Source: an uncultured Bacteroidales bacterium
GTDB lineage: Bacteria > Bacteroidota > Bacteroidia > Bacteroidales > Bacteroidaceae
Reading direction: 5' to 3'
DNA length: 64,000 nucleotides
NCBI GenBank assembly: GCA_902779535.1
Contig: CACZBX010000002.1
Coordinates: 1-64,000, forward strand
Shown here: positions 36,986 to 47,067 of the stretch, piece by piece
How the letters are laid out: every line of letters begins with the position of its first letter
Numbering within the stretch: position 1 is the stretch's first letter
The notes under the pieces: generated by a model
What the model saw: only the letters and a program-made list of their open reading frames with translations
Told to the model about the DNA's origin: nothing
Database searches by the model: none
Made by a program: the position numbers and the translations under genes

Positions 36986-37903
36986 CTATCGGCTTCCCAG
37001 ATAGAGGAAGAGTAGTCCCAGGAAGACTAAAGCCAGATCGACGGCTTTGCTTTTCAAGTTCTTCTCCTTAAAGAACATCGCGCCGAAGAAGAACGAAACG
37101 AGCACACTCCCCCGACGGATCATTGAGATAATGGAAATCATGGCACCATCCAGACTCAGTGCATAAAAATACATGAAGTCGGCGGCCGACAGGAAGACGG
37201 AGATGAGTAAGATGCTCCAGTGCCAACGGAAAGGCGTGCCGCTCTTTCGTTTCGGCCACCACAATACGAGGAGGACGATGCCCATCAGGATGAGTTGATA
37301 GATATTGTTCCACGATTGTACCACCATTCGGTTCAGACCGATGCCCCCCTGCCCCTCCATTGCAAGTAGGTACTTATCATATAGTCCGCTGACAGCTCCC
37401 ATCACCGAGGCCATCACCGTAAAGAAGATCCACTTATTGTGTTTAAAATCGATTCCCTCTTTCTTGCCACTTCGGCTCAACATATAAAAAGAGACGATGG
37501 CCAACGTCACACCTATCCACTGATACAGGTTCAGCCGTTCGCCGAAGACCAGCATCGCTCCCAGAAGAATCATGACCGGACGGGTTGCATTGATCGGGCC
37601 GACAATCGTGAGCGGCAGATTCTTGATGCCGATGTATCCACAGATCCATGAGGAGAGGACAATGAATGCCTTCAGAATGAGGTAGCGGTGCACCTCCCAC
37701 CCCACAACGGGCACGTAGAAGATGCTGTCCTGCAATGACGGACAGGCCCACGAAACGACAATAAAAGGAAGAAAGATCAGCGTGCAGAACAAGGTGTTCA
37801 GGAACAGCACCGGAATGACGGCGTTATCACGCAAAGACACCTTCTTAAAGACATCATAAAACCCCAGCAAGATCGCTGCGACGAAGGCATATACCAACCA
37901 CAT
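36986..37903 (-). CDS. EamA/DMT-family transporter
   Basis: The 305-residue protein has about ten hydrophobic segments in two similar halves, as in EamA transporters (PF00892). The first half ends near a GAMLVFGERLNLYQWIG loop and the second near GAMFFKEKN, both typical of the repeat. The family exports or imports small metabolites such as amino acids and nucleotide sugars; the substrate is not readable. It lies 90 bp downstream of truA on the same strand. Confidence 0.9.
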   Translation of the reverse strand: MWLVYAFVAAILLGFYDVFKKVSLRDNAVIPVLFLNTLFCTLIFLPFIVVSWACPSLQDSIFYVPVVGWEVHRYLILKAFIVLSSWICGYIGIKNLPLTIVGPINATRPVMILLGAMLVFGERLNLYQWIGVTLAIVSFYMLSRSGKKEGIDFKHNKWIFFTVMASVMGAVSGLYDKYLLAMEGQGGIGLNRMVVQSWNNIYQLILMGIVLLVLWWPKRKSGTPFRWHWSILLISVFLSAADFMYFYALSLDGAMISIISMIRRGSVLVSFFFGAMFFKEKNLKSKAVDLALVFLGLLFLYLGSR

Positions 37904-37993
37904 AGTACTCCCATTATAAAAAACGACTGCAAAAGTACCGCTTTTCCGTCAATTAAACAAAGAATCGATGCCGGATGATTCACCCGATGAGGC

Positions 37994-38734
37994 TCAATAG
38001 TCATCAGGATAGCCGACGTCGACAAGGGAAAGGGCGTTCCCGGGAACAGAACTGCCGGCCGCACATCGGTCCTTCTGCTCGATCACCTTACGGAACCCTT
38101 CAAGAGAAAGTTTTCCGCGGCCAACCTCAATCAGTGTCCCGACTATCGCCCGAACCATGTTTCGCAAGAAGCGATCGGCCTGGATGGTAAACACCCACTC
38201 GTAAGTGCCCACCTGTGCCCATTCAGCCCGCATGATGCGGCAGTTGTTGGTCTTCACATCCGTGTGCAACTTGCTGAAACTCGTGAAATCAGTATACTCG
38301 AAAAGAATCTTAGCCGCCTCGTTCATCCGATCGAAGTCCAACGGGAAGATTACCCGCCATGCATAATGACACAAGAACGGGTCTTTGCGGGTGATCACAC
38401 GGTACTGATAGGTCCGGTACAGCGCGTCAAACCGAGCATGAGCCTCGTCTCGGACAGGGAAGACCCGGTAAACGGCGATGTCGGGAGGAAGCAGTTTCGA
38501 TAGTTTATTCTCAAGCAATGAGAGGTCCCCGATCTCCGGCGCATCAAAATGAGCAAACATTCGGGCAGCGTGGACGCCCGTATCCGTGCGGCCAGCCCCA
38601 ACGATTTCGATAGGCTGACGCAAAACGGTGGAAAGAGCCGACTGCACCGTCTCTTGCACGCTTGCACCATTAGGCTGAATCTGCCAGCCATGGTAGTTCG
38701 TGCCATCGTAAGCAAGTTCGATAAAATACCTCAT
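37994..38734 (-). CDS. truA: tRNA pseudouridine synthase A
   Basis: TruA modifies uridines 38-40 in the tRNA anticodon arm. The catalytic Asp51 lies in [11 protein letters not shown], and the N terminus [17 protein letters not shown] is diagnostic. I set the start at 38734, which overlaps the stop codon of the upstream M15-like gene as ATGA; an ATG 21 bp upstream would add an untypical extension. The product has 246 residues, as usual. Confidence 0.96.
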   Translation of the reverse strand: MRYFIELAYDGTNYHGWQIQPNGASVQETVQSALSTVLRQPIEIVGAGRTDTGVHAARMFAHFDAPEIGDLSLLENKLSKLLPPDIAVYRVFPVRDEAHARFDALYRTYQYRVITRKDPFLCHYAWRVIFPLDFDRMNEAAKILFEYTDFTSFSKLHTDVKTNNCRIMRAEWAQVGTYEWVFTIQADRFLRNMVRAIVGTLIEVGRGKLSLEGFRKVIEQKDRCAAGSSVPGNALSLVDVGYPDDY

Positions 38735-39405
38735 TGTACCGTGATATGGAAACATCCCTGCTTTAGTTCATACTTCACCAGACATTTTTTGGCTTTCTTC
38801 AAATCACGCAGGACCTCCGAGAGCACCATTTTCAGATGTACCGGGTTGGCATCTTCGGTAGGATACCCCTTCGGGTCCTCTAACTTTTGGAAACGCTTGT
38901 GGCTGATATCAAAGGTCGTTGCATAGGCATGAGCCGAATTTTCGGTGGCATTCCTGTTTCCCCTGCGCAGGCGTTTCTGGTCGCCCTGTGTGCGAAGGAC
39001 AGATGTCACGATGATTTGATTGGGATTTATTCCTTTGTGCGACAGTGAATCCTGGAAATTCTCGCCAATCTCCTTCAGCAGTTTCGCCGCTCTGGGAACC
39101 AAATATGGGATGGAATGTGTCAAAGAATCCACTTTATACGCCTCACATGTCTTGATCTCCACCAACTTTTTTCCTAAGTGCTTGGCATCTTCCCTCGATT
39201 CAATCGGGCGGATTCCCCAACGCTTAGCGGCTGCCAGCTGCTCCTCGTTCAAATCGTTGAACGAGCGTTTATAACTAACGACCCCTTTGACGTTGTGCGG
39301 ATTGTTCATCTTCATGGGCTTTTCTTTGTTCGACCGTAAATAAAGGATACCCAATAAAACGACCAGGAAGATGAGCAAAAGCTTCAAATATTTCTTTATC
39401 CTCAT
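38731..39405 (-). CDS. DUF5715/M15-like membrane-anchored peptidase-fold protein
   Basis: An N-terminal membrane segment (residues 6-24) is followed by a domain with [11 protein letters not shown] (Ser157, His159, Asp166), which matches the His and Asp zinc-ligand segment of M15 D-Ala-D-Ala carboxypeptidases. The preceding [15 protein letters not shown] is also family-like. A peptidoglycan-trimming role in the periplasm is plausible. Translation is coupled to truA by a 4-bp overlap. The gene is divergent from phoH across 183 bp. Confidence 0.82.
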   Translation of the reverse strand: MRIKKYLKLLLIFLVVLLGILYLRSNKEKPMKMNNPHNVKGVVSYKRSFNDLNEEQLAAAKRWGIRPIESREDAKHLGKKLVEIKTCEAYKVDSLTHSIPYLVPRAAKLLKEIGENFQDSLSHKGINPNQIIVTSVLRTQGDQKRLRRGNRNATENSAHAYATTFDISHKRFQKLEDPKGYPTEDANPVHLKMVLSEVLRDLKKAKKCLVKYELKQGCFHITVQ

Positions 39406-39588
39406 GTATGCATTCCCTTTAGATGGTGTAAAGGTAAACTAAAAATCTTTGTTACACAATCGATAAAGAAGAATTCAAAAAAAATTGTTCAAAAAGAGTT
39501 GGGTTCAGCATAAATAATTAAGGAGATAGAACGAAGAAGTGGATTTTTATCACTATTTTTGCAATCTAAAGAATAAAAGAATCTGTTC

Positions 39589-40626
39589 ATGTTTGAAAAG
39601 CATATCGTATTGGAGGATGTTGACCCCGTCGTGTTTTACGGGGTAAACAATATTCACATGCAAATGATTCAGGCCCTATACCCTAAACTCCGTATCGTTG
39701 CCCGGGGCGATGTCATCAAAGTCATGGGTGATGAGGAAGAGATGGCAGCCTTCGAGGAAAGTATTCTGAACATGCAAGCCTATTGTGCCCGCCATAATGC
39801 GCTCAGCGAGGAGGTCATCTTGGATATTGTCAAGGGCCGTCTTCCTAAAGAGGGAGGCAAGACGGATGTCATCGTGTACAGCGTGACCGGAAAACCCATC
39901 GTGCCACGCAGCGAGAACCAGAAGAAACTGGTGAGAGACTATGAGAAGAACGATATGCTCTTTGCTGTCGGACCGGCAGGTTCGGGCAAGACCTACACAG
40001 CTATCGCCCTGGCCGTCCGCTCACTCAAGAACAAGGAAATAAAACGCATCATCCTCAGCCGCCCCGCTGTTGAAGCCGGCGAAAAACTGGGATTTCTCCC
40101 CGGTGACATGAAGGAGAAAATCGACCCATACCTCCAGCCCCTGTACGATGCACTGCAGGACATGATCCCTTCAGCAAAGCTGCAGGAATACATGGAACAG
40201 AACGTCATCCAGATTGCGCCTTTAGCTTTCATGCGAGGACGCACCCTCAATGACGCGGTCGTCATCCTGGATGAAGCACAGAATACCACGACACAACAAA
40301 TCAAGATGTTCCTCACACGCATGGGTATGAACACCAAGATGATCGTGACCGGCGATATCACACAGATCGACTTGCCCGCATCACAGAAATCGGGCTTGAT
40401 ACAAGCCTTGCACATCTTGAAGGATATCAAAGGTATCAGCTTCATCGAGATGAACAAGAAAGACATCATCCGGCATAAACTGGTAACCCGCATTGTGGAA
40501 GCGTACGAGAAATACGAGGAGCGGCAAAAGGAACAGAGCCATCAGGCAAAGGAAGAACCCTATACGGGGAAGATGGTCGACCGCTTCCACCCCGACTTTG
40601 AAGAACTTAATCAAAACAATCAATAA
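39589..40626 (+). CDS. phoH: PhoH-family ATPase
   Basis: PhoH proteins are cytoplasmic P-loop ATPases, some with RNA helicase activity and links to RNA turnover. Residues 128-135 are the Walker A motif GPAGSGKT, and [10 protein letters not shown] near 224 is Walker B. An N-terminal segment of about 100 residues is typical of the long PhoH/PhoL form. A -7 element TATTTTTG lies at 39554-39561 with no clear -33 box. purC follows after 10 bp, so the genes are likely cotranscribed. Confidence 0.95.
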   Translation: MFEKHIVLEDVDPVVFYGVNNIHMQMIQALYPKLRIVARGDVIKVMGDEEEMAAFEESILNMQAYCARHNALSEEVILDIVKGRLPKEGGKTDVIVYSVTGKPIVPRSENQKKLVRDYEKNDMLFAVGPAGSGKTYTAIALAVRSLKNKEIKRIILSRPAVEAGEKLGFLPGDMKEKIDPYLQPLYDALQDMIPSAKLQEYMEQNVIQIAPLAFMRGRTLNDAVVILDEAQNTTTQQIKMFLTRMGMNTKMIVTGDITQIDLPASQKSGLIQALHILKDIKGISFIEMNKKDIIRHKLVTRIVEAYEKYEERQKEQSHQAKEEPYTGKMVDRFHPDFEELNQNNQ

Positions 40627-40636
40627 AAAGGATCTT

Positions 40637-41581
40637 ATGAACAAGGCATTAACAGAAACAGCGTTCAACTTTCCCGGACAGAAAAGTGTTTATCACGGAA
40701 AAGTACGTGATGTGTACAACATCAATGATGAGAAGTTAGTAATGGTAGCAACCGATCGTATCTCGGCTTTTGACGTAATCCTTCCGAAAGGCATTCCTTT
40801 CAAGGGACAAGTATTGAACCAGATTGCAGCCAAGTTCCTGGATGCAACCACCGATATCTGCCCTAACTGGAAGCAAGCCTCTCCGGATCCAATGGTGACC
40901 GTTGGTGTGATGTGCGAGGGCTTCCCACTCGAAATGATTGTTCGTGGCTATCTATGTGGCAGCGCTTGGCGTGCATACAAGAGTGGCGTCCGCGAAATCT
41001 GCGGCGTGAAACTGCCGGATGGCATGCGCGAGAATGAGAAATTCCCACACCCAATCATTACTCCGACCACCAAGGCTGAGATCGGTACTCACGACGAGGA
41101 CATCTCAAAGGAAGAGATTCTGGCCAAGGGATTGGCTACTCCTGAAGAATATGCTTTGCTGGAGAAATATACACTGGCCTTATTTGAGAGAGGCACCGAG
41201 ATTGCTGCTAAACGTGGCCTGATCTTGGTTGACACGAAGTATGAATTCGGTAAGCATAATGGCACCATCTATCTGATGGACGAGATCCACACTCCGGATT
41301 CCAGCCGCTACTTCTATGCTGAGGGCTATGAAGAACGCTTCGAGAAAGGCCTTCCACAAAAACAACTCTCGAAAGAGTTCGTTCGCGAGTGGTTGATGGA
41401 TAACGGATTCCAGGGAAAGGCCGGACAACAGGTTCCTGAGATGACCGATGAGATCGTAGAGTCGATCAGCGACCGCTACATCGAATTGTACGAGCATATC
41501 ACCGGTGAGAAATTCGTGAAAGAAGCTCACGTTGACCTGCTGGCACGTATCGAAAAGAACGTAACTGACTATTTGAAATAA
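40637..41581 (+). CDS. purC: SAICAR synthase
   Basis: PurC joins aspartate to CAIR in purine synthesis. The 314-residue protein has the family features [10 protein letters not shown] near residue 18, DRISAFDV near 38, [14 protein letters not shown] near 100, and DTKYEFG near 196 that binds ATP and magnesium. I set the start at 40637 (MNKALTET); the in-frame upstream ATG lies inside phoH. A hairpin follows before menG. Confidence 0.96.
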   Translation: MNKALTETAFNFPGQKSVYHGKVRDVYNINDEKLVMVATDRISAFDVILPKGIPFKGQVLNQIAAKFLDATTDICPNWKQASPDPMVTVGVMCEGFPLEMIVRGYLCGSAWRAYKSGVREICGVKLPDGMRENEKFPHPIITPTTKAEIGTHDEDISKEEILAKGLATPEEYALLEKYTLALFERGTEIAAKRGLILVDTKYEFGKHNGTIYLMDEIHTPDSSRYFYAEGYEERFEKGLPQKQLSKEFVREWLMDNGFQGKAGQQVPEMTDEIVESISDRYIELYEHITGEKFVKEAHVDLLARIEKNVTDYLK

Positions 41582-41592
41582 ATGTTCATGGA

Positions 41593-41622
41593 AACATCAG
41601 GAGAAATCCCTCTCCTGATGTT
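41593..41622 (+). terminator. Intercistronic hairpin between purC and menG
   Basis: A perfect 12-bp stem (41593-41604 with 41611-41622) encloses AATCCC and is followed by CTTATTTA. The menG start is only 15 bp further, so it may be a partial terminator or an RNA-processing or stability element. Confidence 0.6.
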
Positions 41623-41637
41623 CTTATTTATAAAAGG

Positions 41638-42375
41638 ATGGATTATCCACAGGAAAAAATCAAGCCATACAGCACAGAGGGCAAGAAAAGTGTCCAAGTG
41701 GAGCAGATGTTCGACCACATTGCACCTGCCTACGACCAGCTGAACCACACCCTTTCCCTACATATTGATAAGTGTTGGCGGAGGAAAGCCATTCAGATGT
41801 TAAAGCCTTTTAGTCCTCACCGCATCCTGGATGTAGCAACGGGGACGGGAGACTTTGCCATTCAGGCTGCTCAATTACTTCAACCGGAGTTCTTGCTGGG
41901 CATTGACATTTCCGACGGGATGATGCAAATCGGTAAAGAGAAAGTAAAGGAAGCCGGATTGGAAAAAAACATCCACTTCCTGAAAGACGATTGCACGCAG
42001 CTCTCACTCACATCCAGCCAATTCGATGCAATTACCGTCGCCTTTGGAATCCGGAACTTTGAAGATCTGGATGCCGGACTATCGGAGATGTATCGTGTAT
42101 TAAAGGAGGCTGGCCATTTGGTGATCCTTGAGTTATCCGAGCCTCAGTCATTCCCTATGAAACAACTTTATCAGGTCTATTCAAAAGTCGTAATCCCTAC
42201 CATCGGACGAATCTTCTCGAAAGATCGCAAGGCCTATCATTATCTGCCCGAATCCATCAAGGCATTTCCCCAAGGAGAGGTGATGACAGGCATTATCCGA
42301 AAAGCCGGATTCCGTGAAGTGCGTTTTAAACGACTGACCTTCGGTATCTGCACGCTTTATTTTGCAACCAAATAA
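41638..42375 (+). CDS. menG: Demethylmenaquinone methyltransferase
   Basis: This SAM-dependent methyltransferase performs the last step of menaquinone synthesis (UbiE/MenG). The SAM-binding motif is LDVATGTGD at residues 64-72, and the family stretches [13 protein letters not shown] and [10 protein letters not shown] are present. The 245-residue length is standard. Menaquinone is the expected quinone in Bacteroidota, hence the symbol. aroE follows after 12 bp. Confidence 0.95.
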   Translation: MDYPQEKIKPYSTEGKKSVQVEQMFDHIAPAYDQLNHTLSLHIDKCWRRKAIQMLKPFSPHRILDVATGTGDFAIQAAQLLQPEFLLGIDISDGMMQIGKEKVKEAGLEKNIHFLKDDCTQLSLTSSQFDAITVAFGIRNFEDLDAGLSEMYRVLKEAGHLVILELSEPQSFPMKQLYQVYSKVVIPTIGRIFSKDRKAYHYLPESIKAFPQGEVMTGIIRKAGFREVRFKRLTFGICTLYFATK

Positions 42376-42387
42376 GACGGATTCAAC

Positions 42388-43131
42388 ATGAAAAAATATG
42401 GCTTAATCGGTTTCCCCCTCGGACACTCTTTCTCACGCAACTACTTCAACAACAAGTTTGCTGATGAAAAGATCGATGCCGAATATGTAAACTTTGAGAT
42501 TCCTTCCATTCAGGATTTCAGACGCGTGATCGAAGAGAATCCGAATATCTATGGCTTGAACGTGACAATCCCGTACAAACAGCAGGTCATCCCCTACTTG
42601 GACGAGCTCGATGCGGATGCCGAAGAGATCGGAGCGGTAAACGTCATCAAGTTCATTCGCGAGGCCGGTCAAAAGCTGAAACTCGTTGGATACAACTCGG
42701 ATGTCGTGGGCTTCATGGGATCCATCAAGCCTCTGCTTAAGCCATATCATCGGAAAGCCCTGATTTTAGGGACAGGAGGGGCATCCAAAGCCATCGTCTA
42801 TGGGCTGAGAAAACTGGGAATCTCGTCTGTCTTCGTGTCGCGCACAAAGAAAGAAGGCATGCTGACATACGATGAACTGACGCCTGAGATCATGCAAGAG
42901 TTCACGGTCATTATAAACTGTACCCCTGTTGGAATGTTCCCTCACACGGATGCTTGTCCGGCCCTTCCGTATGAATGTCTGACCGGGAAGCACTTGCTTT
43001 TCGACTTAATCTACAATCCTGAGGAAACACTCTTCATGAAGAAGGGTGCAGCACAAGGAGCCATCACAAAAAATGGCTTGGAGATGTTGCTACTGCAAGC
43101 CATCGGTGCATGGAGTATTTGGAATAAATAA
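42388..43131 (+). CDS. aroE: Shikimate dehydrogenase
   Basis: AroE reduces 3-dehydroshikimate to shikimate with NADPH. The 247-residue protein shows GFPLGHSFS at the substrate site, NVTIPYK with catalytic Lys64, GAVN at 82-85, and the nucleotide-binding GTGGASKAI. All key residues are intact. It lies between menG and an alpha/beta hydrolase and is probably cotranscribed with menG, since chorismate feeds menaquinone synthesis. Confidence 0.96.
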   Translation: MKKYGLIGFPLGHSFSRNYFNNKFADEKIDAEYVNFEIPSIQDFRRVIEENPNIYGLNVTIPYKQQVIPYLDELDADAEEIGAVNVIKFIREAGQKLKLVGYNSDVVGFMGSIKPLLKPYHRKALILGTGGASKAIVYGLRKLGISSVFVSRTKKEGMLTYDELTPEIMQEFTVIINCTPVGMFPHTDACPALPYECLTGKHLLFDLIYNPEETLFMKKGAAQGAITKNGLEMLLLQAIGAWSIWNK

Positions 43132-43154
43132 CGTATAGATGAAATATTATTGAC

Positions 43155-44114
43155 ATGATGAAAAAAGTAGTTAAAGTCATCGGATGGATACTCGTCATCC
43201 TGATCGTCCTCCTTTTTTGTGGGACATTGTTCGTTTCGCATAAAATGGTAAACGGCATTCTGCAGCCGGAATGTAAGACCAGAGACATGGAGTGGAACTG
43301 GAACTTTATGTTGGAGAACGCCCCCAAAGCCAAGCCTTGGGCCGACAGCCTCGTACGAACCAAGAACCTGAGAGACACGACCATCGTGGCTCCGGATGGT
43401 GTCCTGCTTCACGCTTATTATGTGAATGCTGCTAAACCGACGGGGAAAACTGCTATCCTCGTTCATGGATATACTGCCAACTCATTCCGCATGATGATGT
43501 TGGGACAAATCTACAATGAAAATCTGGGATTCAACATTCTCCTACCCGACCTGCGCTATCACGGAAAGAGCGAGGGAGAATTTGTCCAGATGGGATGGAA
43601 AGATCGTCTTGATGTCATGCAATGGATTGAAGTAGCACGAGAGATGTACGGCGAGGACACGCAGATTGTAGCGCATGGAGTATCCATGGGAGCAGCTACC
43701 GTCATGATGTTGTCGGGCGAGAATCTTCCAGCCTACGTAAAATGCTTTGTTGAAGACTGCGGCTACACCAGCGTATGGGATGAATTCTACGGCGGCATGC
43801 AGCAACAGATGAAATCGCTCACACCGATCATGCTCAGCATTGCCAGTTTCGTATGCAAAGTCGAACATGGATGGGGATTCAAGGAAGCATCATCCTTGAA
43901 ACAGGTGGCAAAATGTAAACTCCCGATGTTGTTCATCCATGGAGAAAAAGATGATTTTGTGCCAACCGCCATGGTCTATCCGCTTTACGAAGCCAAACCG
44001 GAGCCGAAAGAGTTATGGATCGCACCGGAAGCAAGTCATGCACGCTCCTACCATTTCCAGACAGAGACCTACATCCAGAAGGTTTGTGATTTTGTCGGAA
44101 AGTATATTCATTAA
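43155..44114 (+). CDS. Membrane-anchored alpha/beta hydrolase
   Basis: The 319-residue protein has a membrane segment at residues 8-26 and an alpha/beta-hydrolase fold. The catalytic Ser177 is in HGVSMGA, the acid is Asp266 or Asp267 in HGEKDDFVP, and the histidine is His295 in EASHARSY. HGYTANSF forms the oxyanion loop. Relatives include prolyl-oligopeptidase-like and cephalosporin-deacetylase-like enzymes. The GH28 gene begins 10 bp downstream. Confidence 0.87.
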   Translation: MMKKVVKVIGWILVILIVLLFCGTLFVSHKMVNGILQPECKTRDMEWNWNFMLENAPKAKPWADSLVRTKNLRDTTIVAPDGVLLHAYYVNAAKPTGKTAILVHGYTANSFRMMMLGQIYNENLGFNILLPDLRYHGKSEGEFVQMGWKDRLDVMQWIEVAREMYGEDTQIVAHGVSMGAATVMMLSGENLPAYVKCFVEDCGYTSVWDEFYGGMQQQMKSLTPIMLSIASFVCKVEHGWGFKEASSLKQVAKCKLPMLFIHGEKDDFVPTAMVYPLYEAKPEPKELWIAPEASHARSYHFQTETYIQKVCDFVGKYIH

Positions 44115-44124
44115 TCGTACGGCC

Positions 44125-45537
44125 ATGAAAAAGTGGTTACTCTTCTGCTGTCTTTGCTGTACCTTGTCATCGTTCGGCAAGACATACAACGTGAAAGACT
44201 TTGGTGCGAAGGGAGACGGTGTAGCTATCGACTCCAAAGCTATCAACGATGCAATAACTGAAGCAGCCAGGAATGGTGGAGGCACGGTCTTCATCCCTGC
44301 AGGCGACTATCTTTGCTATTCTATCCGGATGGCAAGCCACATCAATCTGCACCTCGAGCAAAACGCTCAATTGATCGCTGCTAATGGTTCCGGCTTCGAT
44401 GAAGCAGAACCCAACGCCTTTGACATGTATCAGGACTATGGCCATAGCCACTGGAAGAACGCCCTGATCTGGGGCATTGGTCTGGAAGATATCACCATCA
44501 GTGGTGATGGCATAATATATGGGGAAAACTTACGTCGACTGGAGTTACCGAAAAAGGGAGAAGCCGACAAGGCCATCAGTCTAAAACTATGCAAGAACGT
44601 GACGTTGAGAGACTTCTCCATGAAGTTATGTGGACATTTCGCCTTGCTGGCTACCGGCGTGGACAACCTTTCCATCTACAATGTGAAGGTGGACAGCAAC
44701 CGAGATGGTTTTGATATCGACTGCTGCAAGAACGTACGCATCTCCAACTGCTCAGTGAATACCCCATGGGATGATGCCATCGTGCTGAAGGCTTCTTATG
44801 CCTTGGGCTACTTCCGTGACACCGAGGATGTCACCATCAGCGATTGCCTCGTCAGCGGGTACGACAAAGGAACGATGATAGATGCCACATGGCAGAGAAA
44901 TGATCCGCAGGCTCCCGACAAAGGTTTTGTCACCGGTCGGATAAAGCTGGGAACAGAGTCGAGCGGAGGATTCAAAAACATTGCCATATCGAACTGTGTG
45001 TTCGACCGCTGCAGAGGATTGGCTATCGAAAGCGTTGACGGCGGTCATCTGGAAGATCTCGTCGTAACGAATATCACCATGCGAGACATCGTCAATGCTC
45101 CCATCTACCTTCGTTTGGGTGGAAGAATGCGTAGCCCGGAAGGAACACCGATCGGCACCATGAAAAGAGTGCTCATCAGCAACGTAAACGTTTTCAATGC
45201 CGATTCACGTCACAGCAATATCATCGCGGGCATACCCGGCGGCATCATCGAAGACGTGCACCTCAGCAATATTCATATCTGGCACAAGGGAGGCTATACT
45301 GAGGCCGACGGACTCATAGAACCGAAGGAAGACATCAAGGGGTATCCCGACCCCATGTACTTTGGGACAAACCCTGCGAAAGGATTTTTCATCCGACATG
45401 CCAAGAATATCACTCTGACAGATATTCATTTTCACTACCTTGAGCCGGACGGACGTCCACTCTTCAAAGAGGACGATGCAAAGAACGTGACCTATCGTCA
45501 TATCACGGTCGATGGGAAACCATATACTCCAAACTAA
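44125..45537 (+). CDS. GH28 polygalacturonase-like enzyme, secreted
   Basis: The 470-residue product has a signal peptide (cleavage near SSFGK) and a right-handed beta-helix. It opens with YNVKDFGAKGDG, typical of pectinases. The GH28 acids are Asp216 and Asp217 in NTPWDDAIVLK, with DGFDIDCC at about 195-202. The usual GHG motif is replaced by GTESSGG at 276-282, as in some Bacteroidales rhamnogalacturonan- or galacturonan-acting members. I set the start at 44125, where the signal peptide begins; the earlier in-frame ATG at 43939 overlaps the hydrolase gene. Confidence 0.9.
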   Translation: MKKWLLFCCLCCTLSSFGKTYNVKDFGAKGDGVAIDSKAINDAITEAARNGGGTVFIPAGDYLCYSIRMASHINLHLEQNAQLIAANGSGFDEAEPNAFDMYQDYGHSHWKNALIWGIGLEDITISGDGIIYGENLRRLELPKKGEADKAISLKLCKNVTLRDFSMKLCGHFALLATGVDNLSIYNVKVDSNRDGFDIDCCKNVRISNCSVNTPWDDAIVLKASYALGYFRDTEDVTISDCLVSGYDKGTMIDATWQRNDPQAPDKGFVTGRIKLGTESSGGFKNIAISNCVFDRCRGLAIESVDGGHLEDLVVTNITMRDIVNAPIYLRLGGRMRSPEGTPIGTMKRVLISNVNVFNADSRHSNIIAGIPGGIIEDVHLSNIHIWHKGGYTEADGLIEPKEDIKGYPDPMYFGTNPAKGFFIRHAKNITLTDIHFHYLEPDGRPLFKEDDAKNVTYRHITVDGKPYTPN

Positions 45538-45551
45538 TTCCCAACGAGCCT

Positions 45552-46925
45552 ATGGATACCATTAATCACTTTTTCTCACTGATTAGCTCATTCCTTTGGG
45601 GATGGCCCATGGTCATTCTTTTGTTGGGAACACACATCTTCCTAACGTTCCGGCTTCGTTTTCCACAGCGCAAGTTACTGACAGGTATTCGCCTTTCCAT
45701 CAAAAAAGACGAAAATGCTTCCGGAGAAGTCAGCCAATTTGGAGCATTAGCTACATCATTGGCCGCCACTATCGGGACTGGCAACATCGTCGGCGTTGCT
45801 ACGGCTGTGGCATTAGGTGGACCTGGAGCCGTCCTCTGGTGCTGGCTGACCGGCATCTTTGGCATCGCCACAAAATATGCAGAGGGTCTGCTGGCCGTAA
45901 AGTATCGCGTAAAGGATGCGAACGGACGCACCTGTGGCGGACCGATGTATGCCCTGGAACGTGGATTGAACATGAAATGGCTTGCCATTGTCTTTGCTGT
46001 CTTCACCGCTCTCGCTTCGTTCGGCATCGGATGCACGGTACAGGCCAATTCCATCGCCCTGCTAGCACATGAGACCTTCGGGCTACCAACTTGGTTGATT
46101 GGAATAACCGTCTGCCTGCTGACCGCCATCGTCATTCTGGGAGGAGTGAAGATCATCGCAAAAGTCTGTACATTCCTGGTGCCTTTCATGGCAGGCTTTT
46201 ATATCATAGGATGCATTGTCATCCTTTTCATGAACAGTGGATACGTTATTCCCGCCATCCAACTTATCGTTCATTCCGCCTTTAATCCTTCCGCAGCCGG
46301 GGGAGGATTTGTGGGTGCTAGCGTAATGATGGCAGCTCGCTATGGTATTGCACGCGGACTCTTCAGCAACGAAAGTGGTATGGGTAGTGCCCCGATTGTA
46401 GCTGCCGCTGCTCAAACCCGAAATCCCGTGCGCCAAGCTTTGGTCTCAAGCACAGGAACCTTCTGGGACACCGTCATCATCTGCGCATTGACCGGCATCG
46501 TTCTTGTCAGCAGCATCCTGGCACATCCCGACATCAGTTTCTCTGACGGAGCAGCCCTCACAAAGGTTGCGTTCAGCAAGATACCTTATGTAGGAGCTCC
46601 TCTCCTCACCTTCGGCATCATCACCTTCGCCTTCAGTACAATCCTAGGCTGGAGTTTTTATGGTGAAAGCGCCGTAGACTATATCGAAGGAAGTCACATG
46701 AATAAATTCTACCGTATATTATATATCACGGCCTTGTTCTTCGGCAGTATCATCAACCTCGATATCATTTGGAATATAGCCGACTGCATGAATGCCTTGA
46801 TGGCTATCCCTAATCTCGTCTCCTTATTATTATTAAGCGGGGTCGCTGCACGAGAGACGAAGAAGTATCTATGGAATAACCGCCTGGAAGAACCAATGGA
46901 CGAGGAGGAATTCCTAAATACTTAG
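45552..46925 (+). CDS. AGCS-family sodium:alanine/glycine symporter
   Basis: The 457-residue protein has about eleven membrane segments and the signature stretch GTGNIVGVATAVALGGPGA near residue 76, followed by WCWLTGIFGIATKYAEG. This places it in the AGCS (AlsT/DagA) family, which takes up alanine or glycine with sodium. It lies 14 bp after the GH28 gene. A hairpin terminator within a repeat array follows. Confidence 0.95.
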   Translation: MDTINHFFSLISSFLWGWPMVILLLGTHIFLTFRLRFPQRKLLTGIRLSIKKDENASGEVSQFGALATSLAATIGTGNIVGVATAVALGGPGAVLWCWLTGIFGIATKYAEGLLAVKYRVKDANGRTCGGPMYALERGLNMKWLAIVFAVFTALASFGIGCTVQANSIALLAHETFGLPTWLIGITVCLLTAIVILGGVKIIAKVCTFLVPFMAGFYIIGCIVILFMNSGYVIPAIQLIVHSAFNPSAAGGGFVGASVMMAARYGIARGLFSNESGMGSAPIVAAAAQTRNPVRQALVSSTGTFWDTVIICALTGIVLVSSILAHPDISFSDGAALTKVAFSKIPYVGAPLLTFGIITFAFSTILGWSFYGESAVDYIEGSHMNKFYRILYITALFFGSIINLDIIWNIADCMNALMAIPNLVSLLLLSGVAARETKKYLWNNRLEEPMDEEEFLNT

Positions 46926-46940
46926 ATAAGTCTTAAAACT

Positions 46941-46985
46941 GGTCAAGAGTTTTCGTCAATAGGTCGAGTGTTTTCGTGAAAAAAC
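46941..46985. repeat. 21-bp-period repeat, copy 4 (reverse orientation)
   Basis: Two units reading GGTCAAGAGTTTTCGT and GGTCGAGTGTTTTCGT start at 46941 and 46962, 21 bp apart. Their complement contains AAAACTCTTGACC and AAAACACTCGACC, close to the AAAACTCGATA cores at 4963-5046 and 24670-24795. The second unit also pairs with 46984-46995 to form a hairpin. Confidence 0.65.
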
Positions 46986-46995
46986 TCGACCTATT
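46958..46995. terminator. Hairpin after the AGCS symporter gene
   Basis: AATAGGTCGAGT (46958-46969) pairs with ACTCGACCTATT (46984-46995). After one mismatch five more pairs close a GT loop. The sequence TTTTCATT follows on the + strand. The hairpin is built from the repeat units. Confidence 0.7.
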
Positions 46996-47067
46996 TTCAT
47001 TACTTTGTCACATAAAAAACATTTATCTTTTCTATGCTTTTAAAGAAAAAGCACTATCTTTGTGTGA

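Noticed and set aside
43939..44124. Upstream in-frame extension of the GH28 gene
   Set aside because: It overlaps the hydrolase gene and lacks a signal peptide; the start at 44125 gives a good one.
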